This document shows, one piece after another, positions 32,035 through 43,043 of a stretch of DNA of 64,000 nucleotides. Origin of the DNA: Pelagophyceae sp. CCMP2097 (taxonomy: Eukaryota > Sar > Pelagophyceae). The position numbers and the translations under genes were made by a program. Position 1 is the first letter of the stretch; every line of letters begins with the position of its first letter. Location of the stretch: assembly GCA_026770575.1 (NCBI GenBank), contig MU657173.1:96830-160829 (forward strand). Reading direction: 5' to 3'. The notes below the pieces were generated by a model. That model had not been told where the DNA came from. It saw nothing but the letters and a program-made list of their open reading frames with translations, and ran no database searches.

Positions 32035-32336
32035 GACCCCTTTTCGTTGCATAAGTGGCGTGGCTTGGTCGCGGGAAACGTCAATCGTCGCACTCTGCAT
32101 GCAAAATGCCCTCGCGGTGGACCTCAGGTTTGTGGAGGGCCCTACAATTGTAGGGTCGTCGATGCTACAATCGTAAAAAGACTCGGGTTTGACGGTCATA
32201 CCCCTTTGGGCCAGCCCCACCCAGGGTGGATCTTAAGCAAGCAATCATGAGAGATTTTTGAAGTAACGTATTCCGAAAGTCGTCGGATTTTCAAGAAATT
32301 TTTCGGTTCCAACCGCGACAGTTGGCAAATCGATCG
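32035..32336. other. Intergenic, 302 bp, with a copy of a dispersed repeat
   Basis: Contains a perfect 16-bp palindrome CCCTACAATTGTAGGG (32139-32154) and the dispersed repeat at 32196-32246. The 90 bases before the next ATG are comparatively AT-rich. Confidence 0.55.
32196..32246 (-). repeat. Dispersed repeat, copy A
   Basis: Matches 43059-43107 in the opposite orientation over about 36 identical bases, including CCCACCCAGGGTGGATCTTA and AGCAAGCAATC, with a looser GGTATAC-type continuation. Related fragments lie near 10276 and 13594. Both clear copies sit shortly after the stop codon of a plus-strand gene. Confidence 0.75.
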
Positions 32337-35258
32337 ATGGTGACGCGAGGCGCCGCGGCGCCGCGGGAAGCGGCGGCCGACGCCTACGCGCGGGAAGCCG
32401 ACGCCTACGCGCGCTGCTGGCTTGAGCGGTGGCGCGGCGCCACAATGCTGTCCCGGGCGCGGCGGCGGCAGGGGTACTTCCTCGCGCAGCTGAGGTCGCG
32501 CACCGCCGTCACCGCCGCGGTCGCCGGGCACTTACGGCGCCGGACAAACCGCAGCCTCCGCGAAGCGCTCGACCGCTGGGCCGCGTTCCGCGCGCCGCGC
32601 CAAGCGCCGGCGGCGCACGCGGACCGCTCCGCCGCGAGGACCGCGCTTTCAGCCTGGCGCGAGTATGATGCGGTGCGTGTCCCGTCGCACCATACGTTGG
32701 GGTATATGTGCCCCAACGTGTCCAAGGGAGCTCTTCCGACGCCCGAGCCGCGACTCCGTAGGCTCGCCGCGCGGCCAGTGCGGGGCGAATCGAGGCGGCA
32801 GTGGACCGCGGCCTCGGCGCGCCGCTGCGCGCGCTGCAGCGCTGGATGGATTTTTGCACGGCGAGGGCGCACTCCAACGCAAGCGCACACGCCGCGGCAA
32901 GGCACAGGTAGAGCTCGCCTCGTGTTGCATCCTTTCCCGAATCGTCGCGTGTGCGCCGATACAAAGGCAAACAGGCTGGCGCGGTGGCTCGTCGTCTGGC
33001 GGCGGGCGTCGCTGCGTCGGCGGCGCGCCGTTTCCGCGCGATCCTTTGCGCTCGACGGCGCGTCGAGGCGCGCTCTCGGGGCGTGGCATATCAGCGCGCG
33101 CGACGCGCGTCTGCGCATGCGGCGGCGAAGGGATGCGGTGGCTTTGGCGCAGCGCGGCGCGGTATCTCGCGCTTTCAGCCGCGTCTGGCGCCGCGTGGAA
33201 GGCCGGCGGCTGCTTGCGCGCGGCGCGACGCTCGACCTCGCGCGCGCGGGCCGCCGGCTGCTGCGACGCTGGCGGCGGCGCAGCGCCGCGGCGCAAAGCC
33301 GCGCCGCGGCCCGCTCCACGCGCCTCGCGGCGAGGCACGCTTCACATAAACTCCTGGCCGCGGGGCTCGTGTCCTGGCGGCTGGGTGCGCTCCGCGGCCG
33401 CGTCGCCCTGTGCCGCGCGGCGGTGGCGCACCGCGACCGCCGCGCCGCCTTCCGCTGCCTCGCCGGCTGGGCGGACCACTGCGTCCGCGCCGGCGGCCGG
33501 CGCTCCGCCGCGCGCCGCGCCGCGGCGCTCGCGCGCCGCCGCGGCGCGGGCAGGGGCATCGAGGCGCTCATGCGCCATGCGCTGCGGAGAATCGGCAGCC
33601 GCGACGCCGAGAACTACGCCGCGGCGGCCCACAAGGCGCGGTGCGCATCTCATTGCATCTTCGCCACGATACGGTGTCGCACCCACTAATTACCCACTGC
33701 ATCTTCGCCACGATACGGTGTCGCACCCACTGCATCTTCGCCACGATACGGTGTCAACCCGTCGCATTAGGTCGTCCGCGGGCTGCCTGCTGCGGTGGGC
33801 GGCGTTCGTCGCCCGGTCAAAGTCCTCGCGAAGCGCCGAGGCGGCGCGCGTCCGCGAGGTCGAGCGGCGGTCGCTACGCCTCTGGAACGGCCTCGTCGAG
33901 GCCATAAAAAGACGGCGGTCTCTGGGCCGCCTCGTCGAGTACTGCTTGCGGAGAAAGGCGCGCACGTAAGTGCCCGGCGGCCCCTGGCCTCGCATACGTA
34001 TCGGGAATAGGCTCGGCGCGGCGTTTCTGCGGCGGTGGCGGCTGACGGCGGTCCGCATGTGCCACGTTGAGTCTGCAGCTCGACACGTCGAGTCGGCTGC
34101 GAAAGCGTGCAGAGTGGCGCGGAAATTCTTTGGAAGGCTGCAGGCGGCCGCCTTCCAGGCGTGGCGGTCCAACGCGGTCCTCATCAAGGCGTGGGAGCGC
34201 AGTCGGCGGCGGCACGGCGCCGTCTCTGCTTTGGCCTCGAGGCGAGCCAGACGCCAACTCCGCAGAGGCTGGGCCGCGCTCAAGCGCGCCTGGAAACCGC
34301 CGAACAACGACGACCTCGCGCAACGACGCGCGCAGCGCTTCTTCGTCCTCGCGCTCTACCGCAGAGGCGCGCCGACGAAACGCAAAAGCCTTTTGCAAGA
34401 GCGGTTCACTAGGCCTGCACATGCTCGGCGGCCGCGTGTTCAAAAAGCGGGCGGACCGCGCGCGCGCGTGCCTGGCGGTGCTGCGGCTGCGCGCGGTCCG
34501 TGGACGGGCGGCCGCCGCGCAGTGCAATTTGGCGGACCGCTTCGTCGCGCGACGCGCGCTGCTCTCATTCACGGGCGCGCTGCGGCGGGCGGTCGACGCC
34601 GCCCAGCTGGGCCGGCGCCGAAGATCCGTCGCTGCGCTGCAATTCTTTCAAAGCGCTGCGCAGCGGTGCCTCCGGCGCTGGGACCTCGTGCGAAAGCTCA
34701 AGCGCCACCTGCGCAAGGCGGCGTCGTTTCGGCGGTGGCGGCGGACTCTCCGGCGCGAAGCCGCCGTCGGCGACCTCTTTGCCGAGGCGCTCGCCGCCGC
34801 CGTGCTCCGCCGCGTGCTCCGCGAGTGGAGGCGCGTCGCCGCGTCGGGCGTCCGCCGCGCAAAGGTCCGTCGCCTGCACCCCGCGCCCTACGGACGCGCA
34901 CGACAGGCGTACCCTTGATAAGACGGCGCGTAGGCCTCGTGGCTTTTGGACAAGACGGCGCGCCGCCTCGCCTTTCGCGTGCTCCGGCGCTGGGTCGAAA
35001 ACGCAACCGTGCAGCGCGCCGCGCGCGACCTCATCCGCGCAAAAGGTGCGCGCCCGGGGGAGCCTCGCTGCGTCGCTCATCGTGACGCACGCAGGCGTCG
35101 CCGAGCGGCGGACGCGGTCGCTGGCCCTCCGCGCGCTCCGCGCGTGGCGCGACGACGTCCGGCAGTCGGCGGCCGCGCGCCGAGTCTCGCCGCCCGAAGC
35201 GGGCTGGGCGCAGCCGCCCAGAACCATGCGGACGCCGCGCATGATCCCGTCGCACTAG
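32337..35258 (+). CDS. Sfi1-like centrin-binding repeat protein
   Basis: Eight exons (32337-32672, 32762-32907, 32975-33640, 33771-33965, 34011-34366, 34413-34864, 34934-35045, 35095-35258) give about 808 aa. The whole protein is one array of long Arg/Ala-rich helices with a Trp about every 25-35 residues: LDRWAAFR, LSAWREY, LQRWMDF, LARWLVVWRR, FSRVWRR, LLRRWRR, CLAGWADH, FLRRWRL, FQAWRS, RAWRDD and more. This LxxWR spacing is the Sfi1 signature, which binds centrin along a filament at centrosomes or basal bodies. Intron 5 fits only with a GC donor (GCGCG at 34367). Intron 3 carries a minisatellite. Confidence 0.7.
33654..33756. repeat. Intronic minisatellite, three copies
   Basis: TGCATCTTCGCCACGATACG followed by GTGTCGCACCCACT occurs at 33654, 33698 and 33731. 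The copies are nearly perfect. All lie within one intron (33641-33770) of the Sfi1-like gene. Confidence 0.85.
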
Positions 35259-35760
35259 CCTCTTACTGACATTGGCTGCTCCGAGGCATCAAAGCCGCTG
35301 CAACTGTCGCAGCTCTTGCCGCGGGCAGGACACAGACCACTCGGCCGCGGGCAAGGCACCTTTGAGGGCGTCGTCCCGCAGGTCGGCGGGGCTTCTCGAT
35401 CGAGCGGTCATACAATTGTACTACCAACGTGGTCTTTTTTGGCGAACGCGGCCCAATGAAGAAGGGCGTGACGCTGCGGCGCCTCGTCGGTGGCCTCTCG
35501 GCGGCAGGACCGCGGCGGATATGCACCGCCCGCCGCGTCGCCTTCGCCATCGCGCCGGTGCGACAAAAGCGCCTTTCGATCGGGGCCCTGGGGTCACTTT
35601 AGGGACGTTGGGCCACCGCAAGTTGCGAGGCGGCGTGACGCGCGCGCGCGTAGGTCTGCGCCTTTGCGACGCACCGGCAGTACACGCAGTGCGTCCGCCC
35701 GCCGTCTTTCGTTCTCGATATTGGGCCGAGGGAAGCGCGGCCAGTTAGGAGTTCGACGAG

Positions 35761-37512
35761 ATGCTCGTGGGCGTGCAGGGCCGATGCGAGTCACGTAGGT
35801 GCGCAGCGGCGCGGGCGGACTTGGAGACGTCCATCGTGGCCATCGACGCGCTGCTCCTGCAGCGCCTCATGCGCGCGGAAGAGCTCAAGCAAATGACGTG
35901 CTGGAGGTGCGCGCCCGCGGTCCTTGCCGCGTTCGTGGACGGCGGCCCTGTAGGCGGTGGTACGCCATCCTGCGGCTGCGGTGCCGGCTAGCGCTGCGCG
36001 CGGCGCGGCTGGCGCTGCTGACGGCGCCCGTCGTGGCGACGGGGTCTTTATTGGCAGGCGTACGGCTCGTGACGCGGCAGCCGTTCCCAGAGCTCGAGGA
36101 CGCCTGGTGGGCCCTCGCGTTGCGAATGGTCTCCGCGGCGGGCCCGACGTACATCAAGCTCTGCCAGTGGGCCGCGACTCGAAATGATTTGTTTCCTGTG
36201 GCCATGACGTCGCGGTTCCGGGCTTTGCAGGACGAATGCACTCCGCACGCCATCGCCCACACCGTCGCTGTGTGCGTGTTGCGGCCTCGCGGCAAATCGA
36301 TTCCTAGGCTTCATCTAGGTTCGAGGCGACTTTCGGGGCGGATTGGCGCCATGTAATCGATATATCGTCGGACAACGTGCTGGGTTCGGGCTGCATCGCG
36401 CAAGTGTACAAGGGCAAGAGCGTGGATGACGGGCGAGACGTGGCCATCAAGGTCGTGCACCCGGGCGTGCGCGACGTCGTCGAGTGCGACATGGCCCTGC
36501 TCCGCGGCGCGGGCGACTTTTTAGAAGGGTGCTTCCCGGGCTTGCGCTACCTGGCGCTGCAGTCAAGTTTAAAGGCGTTTGACGGCCTCATGTCGCGGCA
36601 GCTCGACTTGAGCGAGGAGGCGCGCAACCTCGAGCGCCTCGGCGCTCTTTGGAAGGATGACCCCACGGTGGTGATCCCGCAGCCCCTCGCAAGGTTTGCC
36701 GCGACCCCGGACGTTTTGGTGGAGACTTTTGTCGAGGGAGCGCCCATTCGATCGTTCATCGGCGGCGCCGCGGCGCGCGAACTCGCGGAAAGAGGCGCGC
36801 GCGTCGTGCTGCAGATGGTGCTGCAGCACAACTTTGTCCATGGAGACCTCCACCCGGGCAACCTCCTCGTCACGCCCGACCTCAAGATCTGCCTCCTCGA
36901 CGCGGGCATCTGCGTCGAGTTGGACGACAAGGCGCACTCCAACCTCGTGGAAATCCTCAGAGCCATGCTCGAGGCGCGCGGCCGCGACGCCGCCCGGCTG
37001 ATGCTCGCCTCCAACGCGGCAAGAGCCACGGCGTCGGAGCGCGACGCCGACCAGGAGGACCGCTTCGCCGAGGGCATCGCGCAAATGGTCGAGGGCGCAA
37101 GGCGAGCGGCCGGCGCCTCCTCGAAAACGCTTGAAAGAAGCCGAGAGATGATGAAAGAACCCTCTCGAGAGATGAATCGGCGGGACGCTTGTATGACAGG
37201 CATCAGCTGCTCTTCGACTCGCTGGGCAACTACTACCGGGACATTTGCAGCTTGGCGGTGCTGAACCACGTCGCTTTAGATGCGTCCTTTGTGTCCATCG
37301 CGCTGGCCGTAAAAATCATCGAAGGCCTTGTCAACGACCTCAACCCCGGCTTCGCTCTGCTCGAACTCGCCATGCCCATGTTCATCAAGGCACAGGTGCA
37401 GCGCGAAGGCGTGCGAAAGCTGAGCAACCTGTCGGTTTACGCGCGCGGCCTTGTCTCCGACATCCGCTCAAACGACGGCGCAGATGACTTCTTTGACGTC
37501 GCAGGCTGCTAG
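35761..37512 (+). CDS. ABC1/ADCK (UbiB-family) atypical kinase, ADCK2-like; 5' end and one junction unresolved
   Basis: Clear exons end at 35906, then 35954-36271, 36319 to about 37090, and a last exon ending 37512. The family contains unorthodox kinases or ATPases needed for coenzyme Q handling in mitochondria and plastids. The KxxQ motif is GPTYIKLCQWAATRNDLFP. The nucleotide loop is VLGSGCIAQVYKG, then VAIKVVHPGV, the catalytic HGDLHPGNLL and the metal-binding LLDAGICVEL, where DAG replaces DFG. A hydrophobic helix (LALLTAPVVATGSLLAGV) precedes the kinase fold, as in ADCK2. I could not fix the first exon, or the splice near 37090-37195, where the frame shifts between two certain exons. Confidence 0.8.
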
Positions 37513-37722
37513 GCGATCCGCCATCCCTTCCTAACCAGCACCGCGACCGTGCCGAGGCGCCCGGCGGGATGCTCTCCGGGGTCCCCTTTCCCGACGGGTA
37601 ACCGACTTTTTGGCGACTCCCGAGCGCCGCGGCCGCGGGGGTTTTGACGGGGTTAGGAGGGGGGAGTGCAAGTTTGGGGGCCTTTTGGGCGGAGCGTCGG
37701 TCTTTGCAAGCGCTGGGGTGCG

Positions 37723-40095
37723 ATGTCGCGCAAGCCGATGACGCGCCAGGCTTTGCTGGCGGAGTGCGAGGAGCTCATCAAGACGTTCAACCCGGCGCGG
37801 ACCACGCTCGAGTCCCACGCCGACGAACGCATCTCTGTGGAAGTGCCCGCGTCGGACGCCGCGTTCCTGCGCGAGGTGCTCTACGGCGCAATCGGCCGCA
37901 AGGCCGCGTTGAAGGCATTTATGGTTTGCTTCTTCCACGACCGCGCTGCAAAGGTGCTACGGTCCGACTACACGCTCTACATGATCCTCGCCTACCTGGC
38001 AATCTTTAGACTCAAGGAGTTGACCGTTTGCGAGTTTAAGAAGTTCGCCGCCGCCGTCGATGCCGACAAGATGACGCAGTTCCTCACCTACGCCTTCGAC
38101 GCCGAAAAGCTCAGAACGTCGGGCGTCGCCAGAGCATGGGCCAAGATCTACGACCCGGACTACGTCGAAGGTGCGGTCCGAAGCACGACGGGGTTCGACG
38201 CCTCAAACGTCGTTGAAAGCCGACGTCGACGGTCTCCGGTTGTAGGCACGCTGCTGGCGGACCTGGTTCGCGCGGCGCCGGCCATCGACTCGGTTGTGGA
38301 CGAGCTGCGCTTCAAGGCGCTGGGGCTGGCTGCCTCGAAGGCGGCGTCGGAGGACGAGTTGAATCAGGCGATCAAGTCAAAGAAGCAGTCGACGGTCCCC
38401 AATCCCCCGAACCTGACCAAACCAAACCCTCGGCGCGTGCCCGAGCCGCGCGCGATCCTGCAATACGCCGGCGCGGCCAGGACGAAGCGAAGTACGATGC
38501 CAGTTGACGATGAAGAGGCGCCGCGCTTCGCCCATTACGCGGCCCCGGTTTGGCCGAAGAAATCGCCGACAGCCGTCGTCGACTTTAAGCTGCACGAGAC
38601 GCGTTCCAACCTCGCGGAAGTGGCGCGCTTCGTGGAAGACCGCTTTGCGGCGTCTATGGATTTCGACCGCGCCGACGGCGCCGTCCCGGGCCGCATGCCG
38701 ACTTCAACCCCCGCGGCCGTCAAGCTCAACACGGCCGCCATTCTGCGCGAGGACGCCTTGTTCCGCGCCAAGCAGGCCAAGGAGGCCGCGAAGATTGAAG
38801 CATACGAATCGGAATTGCGTGACTCTACTGAGTTCGTCCGTTGGCAAAATAAGATGCGCGACCGAGACGCGCAAGTGCGCCTCGAGCAAATCTCGCGGAC
38901 GCGGGTTCTGGCCAAAGCCTCGGCGGACGAGGCGGCGCAGGCCAAGTACACGAATTTTTCCGACAATTTGCTCTTGGCGCAAAAGTCCAAAGCCGAGGCC
39001 CTCGCCATGGAACACCAGCGCCGTTTAGAGGACGAACACGTCCTGCTCCAACGGCGCCACGTCGTGAAGCACGTCCGCGAGGTGGAGAAGACGCTTCCGG
39101 CGGCGGCGATGGAGCGAGTGACCGCAGAGAACGACAAGATCCGAAGGGCCTTGCAGGCTGATTTGGGAGAGCGCCTCGCTTTTAAAAAGGTCGAGGACGA
39201 GGTGCGCGCCGCGGAGCTTGCGGAGCGCGTGAAGAAGTCCAAGGCGGAGCGGGTTCTGGCCACGTACGTCAAAATCTTCGACCCCGCGGACCCCCACGGC
39301 TTGGGCCTCCTCGACGAAATGTCGCTAGTTGAGATGCAGGAGCGTTTGGGCCGCAACCGCGAGCTGGACGACTTGCGGCGTGGCCAGAAGAGAGACGAGA
39401 TCACTTTTGAAAAGCAGCAGCAGCGCGAAAAATTAGCAGCGCGCCTTTTAAATATCCGAGCCGTGCGCGACGCCGCCGCCGCGGAGCACGGCGCCGCCGC
39501 GCACGCGAAAGCGGCGCGCGACGTCGCGCAGCGAGCGCAGGCGCAGCAGCGAGAAGATTCCATGCTCACCGAGTTGGTCGGCGACCTCGCACAGAAAAGG
39601 GCCCGCCTCGCCAAGCGCGGCGCCATGCTCGCCGCCTCCACGCAGCGCGAGGCCAAGGACCGCGCCTTTGCCGGGCAGGGCGACGACGCGAAGAAGCGGC
39701 GCCACACTGAGGAGTTGCTCCGAGCCGCGGAGAGGCGCGCCGAGGCTTTGCAAACGGCTTCTTTGGACGACATGGCCACGTACGAGGCGACCAAGGCCAA
39801 GGACCGCGCTTTGCTCGAGCGCAACGCCGCCACTGCGGCGCGCGCTCGGCGGGCGTTTCTCCGCGAGCAAACGGCGCACGTGGCTGAAATCGCTGCAGAG
39901 ACGACTGCCGTTGCCAAAGACGACATCCGCCGCAAGAAGCACATGTACACTTCCGAAAAGGCGCAGCACGCGGCCAAGATGCAGACGCTCGCCGACCCCT
40001 ACGCCCAGCACATGAACCATCTCTCCATCACGCGAGCCAGGCAGCACGCCACCTCGCTTTCGAAATCAGCCGCGCGCAACCTCGCCTCTGCGTAA
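37723..40095 (+). CDS. CFAP99: Cilia- and flagella-associated protein 99
   Basis: Single exon, 790 aa from the ATG at 37723 (MSRKPMTRQALLAE). The N-terminal about 170 residues match the CFAP99 globular region: FNPARTTLESHADERISVE, the helix AFLREVLYGAIGRKAALKAF, then SDYTLYMILAYLAIFRLKEL and FKKFAAAVDADKMTQFLTYAF. The remaining two thirds are long charged coiled coils rich in Lys, Glu, Arg and Ala. CFAP99 is an axonemal protein, so this lineage keeps genes for a motile flagellum. The stop codon lies inside a 30-bp perfect tandem duplication (40067-40126). Confidence 0.8.
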   Translation: MSRKPMTRQALLAECEELIKTFNPARTTLESHADERISVEVPASDAAFLREVLYGAIGRKAALKAFMVCFFHDRAAKVLRSDYTLYMILAYLAIFRLKELTVCEFKKFAAAVDADKMTQFLTYAFDAEKLRTSGVARAWAKIYDPDYVEGAVRSTTGFDASNVVESRRRRSPVVGTLLADLVRAAPAIDSVVDELRFKALGLAASKAASEDELNQAIKSKKQSTVPNPPNLTKPNPRRVPEPRAILQYAGAARTKRSTMPVDDEEAPRFAHYAAPVWPKKSPTAVVDFKLHETRSNLAEVARFVEDRFAASMDFDRADGAVPGRMPTSTPAAVKLNTAAILREDALFRAKQAKEAAKIEAYESELRDSTEFVRWQNKMRDRDAQVRLEQISRTRVLAKASADEAAQAKYTNFSDNLLLAQKSKAEALAMEHQRRLEDEHVLLQRRHVVKHVREVEKTLPAAAMERVTAENDKIRRALQADLGERLAFKKVEDEVRAAELAERVKKSKAERVLATYVKIFDPADPHGLGLLDEMSLVEMQERLGRNRELDDLRRGQKRDEITFEKQQQREKLAARLLNIRAVRDAAAAEHGAAAHAKAARDVAQRAQAQQREDSMLTELVGDLAQKRARLAKRGAMLAASTQREAKDRAFAGQGDDAKKRRHTEELLRAAERRAEALQTASLDDMATYEATKAKDRALLERNAATAARARRAFLREQTAHVAEIAAETTAVAKDDIRRKKHMYTSEKAQHAAKMQTLADPYAQHMNHLSITRARQHATSLSKSAARNLASA

Positions 40096-40126
40096 ACAGC
40101 CGCGCGCAACCTCGCCTCTGCGTAAA
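40067..40126. repeat. 30-bp perfect tandem duplication across the CFAP99 stop codon
   Basis: The unit starts CAGCCGCGCGCAACC and ends CTCTGCGTAAA; it is present twice, end to end. The first copy supplies the last residues and TAA, the second is 3' UTR. The absence of any change suggests a recent event. Confidence 0.95.
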
Positions 40127-40242
40127 CTCGACGTTGATACGCGCTGCGTCCGGCCTCGGAGTCGCCGCGGAGACGACTCTTCGGGATGGGACGTCCGCGA
40201 TTTTAAAGGATTACAGGGGTGGCGCGCCCGCCCGGATGAGCC

Positions 40243-41365
40243 TCAGAGCAGCTTCTTGCTGCGGAAGAACCTCCTGAGGTAGATGATCTGCCAGCAGCTC
40301 AGGGCGAGGAGCGTGGCGATGGAGATGGAGCCGAACAGAGCCGTGCGCTCCTCCTCCTCCTCCTCGGTGGCGCGCTCGAGCTCCTCGCGCTTCAGCGAGA
40401 GGTCCATCTCGTTTGCAATCTCGCGCACCATGTTCATAGAGTCCTGCAGCTGCTTGGAGACCTGCGGCGCCAGGTTTTACGGCACCCGGGTACGACGGCG
40501 ACGATCTTTCGGGGACGACGGCGACGATCTTTCCCGGCGCCCCCTCTGGCGCCGCAACTCCGTCTCCACCGTGGACCCAGTTTCCCCGACAGCCGTCCAC
40601 GACGCAGTTTGCGACGGGCTCGAGGTGCTTTCCCACCACGTCGCCGTACTCCTTGACGGAGAAACCCTGCGCCACCGAGATCGCGAGGCGCTGCGGCCTA
40701 CCGCGGACCAACCATTCGAGAGGGCCCCTATCGCGGACCAACCCGTCGAGGGCCGACGGCCGCGTCGCAGAGCGAGCGGCGGCGAGCTTACTTGGAGTAG
40801 TGGTTCTGGATGCATGCTTTGTGGAGGCCGGGGAGCTTCGTCGTGAACGCAAACGTCGCCTCCTCGTACGACAGCGACTCGGAGTAGCTAGAGGCCAAGA
40901 CGTGAGAGGTCAAGACGGCACCCCACAAAGCACAAGAGGCTTCCAATTTGGCGGGACGCGGCGCCTCGCAGCAGCTTTTTGTTCGGGTCCTTGACCGTGA
41001 CGCGGATCTTCGGCATCTTCTTCTGGTCGACCTGCGTCGAGGCGCCTCGTCGCGCCGAGTGGGCGGCGGCGGCCCGTCGACCGACGCATATACCGACGCA
41101 CCTCCTTGTCCGTGGCGAGGATGCGGAAGGACCACTTGCCGAGCGAATCCTCGGGGAACTGCTCGCCCACGCACCTGGATAGAATGGCTCGCGCCGACGC
41201 AGGCTCGCGCGGCGAAGACATTTTTCAAACCGGCGGCGCGACGCGCCTTTTCGAGTCTCCGGGTACGTCGATCAGGATGGCGTCGGACTCGCCGGAGACG
41301 GGCAGCGAAACCTGGCTCAGCAGCCCGAGGAGCCAGAGCCCCGCGGAGCAGCGGCCGGGGCCCAT
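40243..41365 (-). CDS. p24/TMED family cargo receptor (emp24/GOLD)
   Basis: Six exons (41365-41247, 41174-41102, 41031-40958, 40887-40792, 40697-40616, 40461-40243) give 220 aa. p24 proteins cycle between ER and Golgi in COPI and COPII vesicles and help select cargo such as GPI-anchored proteins. There is a signal peptide (CSAGLWLLGLLSQVSL). A GOLD domain follows, with a Cys pair (KRCVGEQF and LHKACIQNH). Then come a coiled coil (QLQDSMNMVREIANEMD), one membrane helix (SISIATLLALSCWQIIYL), and a cytosolic tail RRFFRSKKLL with the FF and dilysine-type signals of the family. Intron 1 fits only with a GC donor (41246). Confidence 0.88.
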
Positions 41366-41440
41366 CCCGAAATGATTTCCGCTGATACCCGCAACTATCT
41401 CGGCGAGCGCTCGAGTACCGGTCCACGTCGAGAGGTGAAC

Positions 41441-43043
41441 ATGCCGCGACACGATGTGTTCGTGAAGAACGAAAAGGGCATCGAGCGCGTCGGGGCAATG
41501 GACCTCGACGTTGCTGCCAAGACTTCTGAAATGGCTGAACAGTGGGTTTTCAACGACTACTCCCGCGAACCGTGCGTCCCCCCGCGGCGGCGCGCGGCCC
41601 CGGCAGAGCGCGCGCGCAGGCCCGTGCTCAAGGCATCGGACGGCGCGTTTGGCGCCGGCAGCACCATATGGTGCGTCGATGGACGCGCCGGGCGCGGCGC
41701 GACGCAGAAGCGCAGGCGCGTCGTCGAGGCCGTGCCCGTGGACGGGAAGATGCGCGAGTTCTTTGGGTACTTGAAGGCGCGCAAGAAGGCCGCCGTGGCC
41801 AAGGACTCGAACATGCGTGAGTCCCTTGCCGAAGTGTTGCGCGCCGCATCAAACCTATCGAGTGCCGCATCGGCGCCCTGAAGGCATCGCGCTGCTGCCG
41901 GCGTGCCCGCCGGGCTTCAAGCTGGCGAGCGAGGATTCCATCTCGCTGGCCATGTTCTGCATCGAGGAGGTTTCCGCGGACGACGGCCCGGCCCCCAAGC
42001 GCGCTCGGCGCGGTTCCGCGCGGCCTTGCTACGACGTGGCCGCGCTGTCGCTGGCGTGCCCCGTCTTCAGCATGCAGGCGAAGAAGCGCGACGAGTCGGC
42101 GATGGTCTTCCGCGACTCTGACGCGGATGGCGCTGGGGCCGTCTTTTATCAAGACGCGCGGCGGCGGTACGAGTTCAAATGCGGGTCGCTGGGCCTCGGC
42201 CTCCTCGTCGCTTTGGACGTGCGCACAAAGGCGATTCTGGACCTGAACACGGCCGAGCTGGCTCTCCTGGACCCGGCGGAGCGGAAGAAACTTTTGGCCG
42301 AGGGCGCAAAAATCTACGGTGAAAAGCCGAGCTTGCGAAAGGGCGGCGGCCACAACGTCACCTGGTCCGACGACGAGTACGCCCACGTCGGCCTGCGCGC
42401 GACGTATCTGCGTCTGAAAAGTCTGCAGAGGTACACTGAGACGTACAACCTCTGCCAGCGCGCCTGCGACCTGGACGCCGGCTTTGCGGATATCTTAGCG
42501 AGGCCCACGCTGAGAATGGCCTCGCTCGGCGGCGGGCCGGCGTTTGAGCTCGACGCGATACGGGAATTCGTCTACCAGCGGCACCCGGACTCGGAGTTTG
42601 ACCTTTACTCCATCGACCTCCAACCGGCGTGGCGGCCCTACGCCGAAGCTTTGGGCTGCGCCTTTGTGGCGCCGTTCGACGTGTCCAAGGAGACGGCGGA
42701 GTCTTTGCTGAAAGCGTCGGGCGGCAAACCGGTGGACCTTTTGGTCATCTCTTACCTGATGATATACTGCACCGATGATCGCACGGCGGACATGTTCGCC
42801 GCCTCGCTGCAAAAGGGCTACGCCCGCGCCATCCTCTTCTCGGAAAGAACGCACAAGCAGGACATCGTGGAGTTACTCGAAAGGCGAGGCTTGAGCTGCG
42901 TGCCGCTCCTGCCCCAGGCCAAGGGGGTTGACCAGCGCCAGATGCTCGTCACGCTCGCCTCGCAGCACCGCAAGCCTTCCGGGCCGCGCACGCCCGAGCC
43001 CGACCTCGTCTTTCCGAACGTGCCGTTTGCAAAGGGCACATAA
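41441..43043 (+). CDS. Unrecognised protein with class I methyltransferase-like core
   Basis: Two exons (41441-41816, 41884-43043) give 511 aa. An alternative in-frame ATG lies at 41372, almost touching the start of the divergent p24 gene. The N-terminal 180 residues are basic (PKRARRG, QKRRRV) and could be a nuclear signal. Residues about 330-430 look like a Rossmann methyltransferase: RMASLGGGPAFELDAI as motif I, YSIDLQPAW as the acidic motif II, and PFDVS and VDLLVISYLMIYC further on. Substrate unknown. The intron ends in AAG, as in the CCCH gene. Confidence 0.55.

Noticed and set aside
33654..33756. Regular repeats that could suggest a CRISPR array
   Set aside because: Only three copies, spacers of unequal or zero length, no cas genes, and located in an intron of a eukaryotic gene.
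36319..37264. Premature end of the ADCK-like protein at 37264
   Set aside because: The next exon (YDRHQLLFDSLGNYYRD onward) clearly continues the family in another frame, so an intron near 37090-37195 is more likely than truncation, though I could not place it.
38535..39977. 480-codon minus-strand Ser/Ala/Arg-rich frame
   Set aside because: Antisense shadow of the CFAP99 coiled coil; no family features and no start context.
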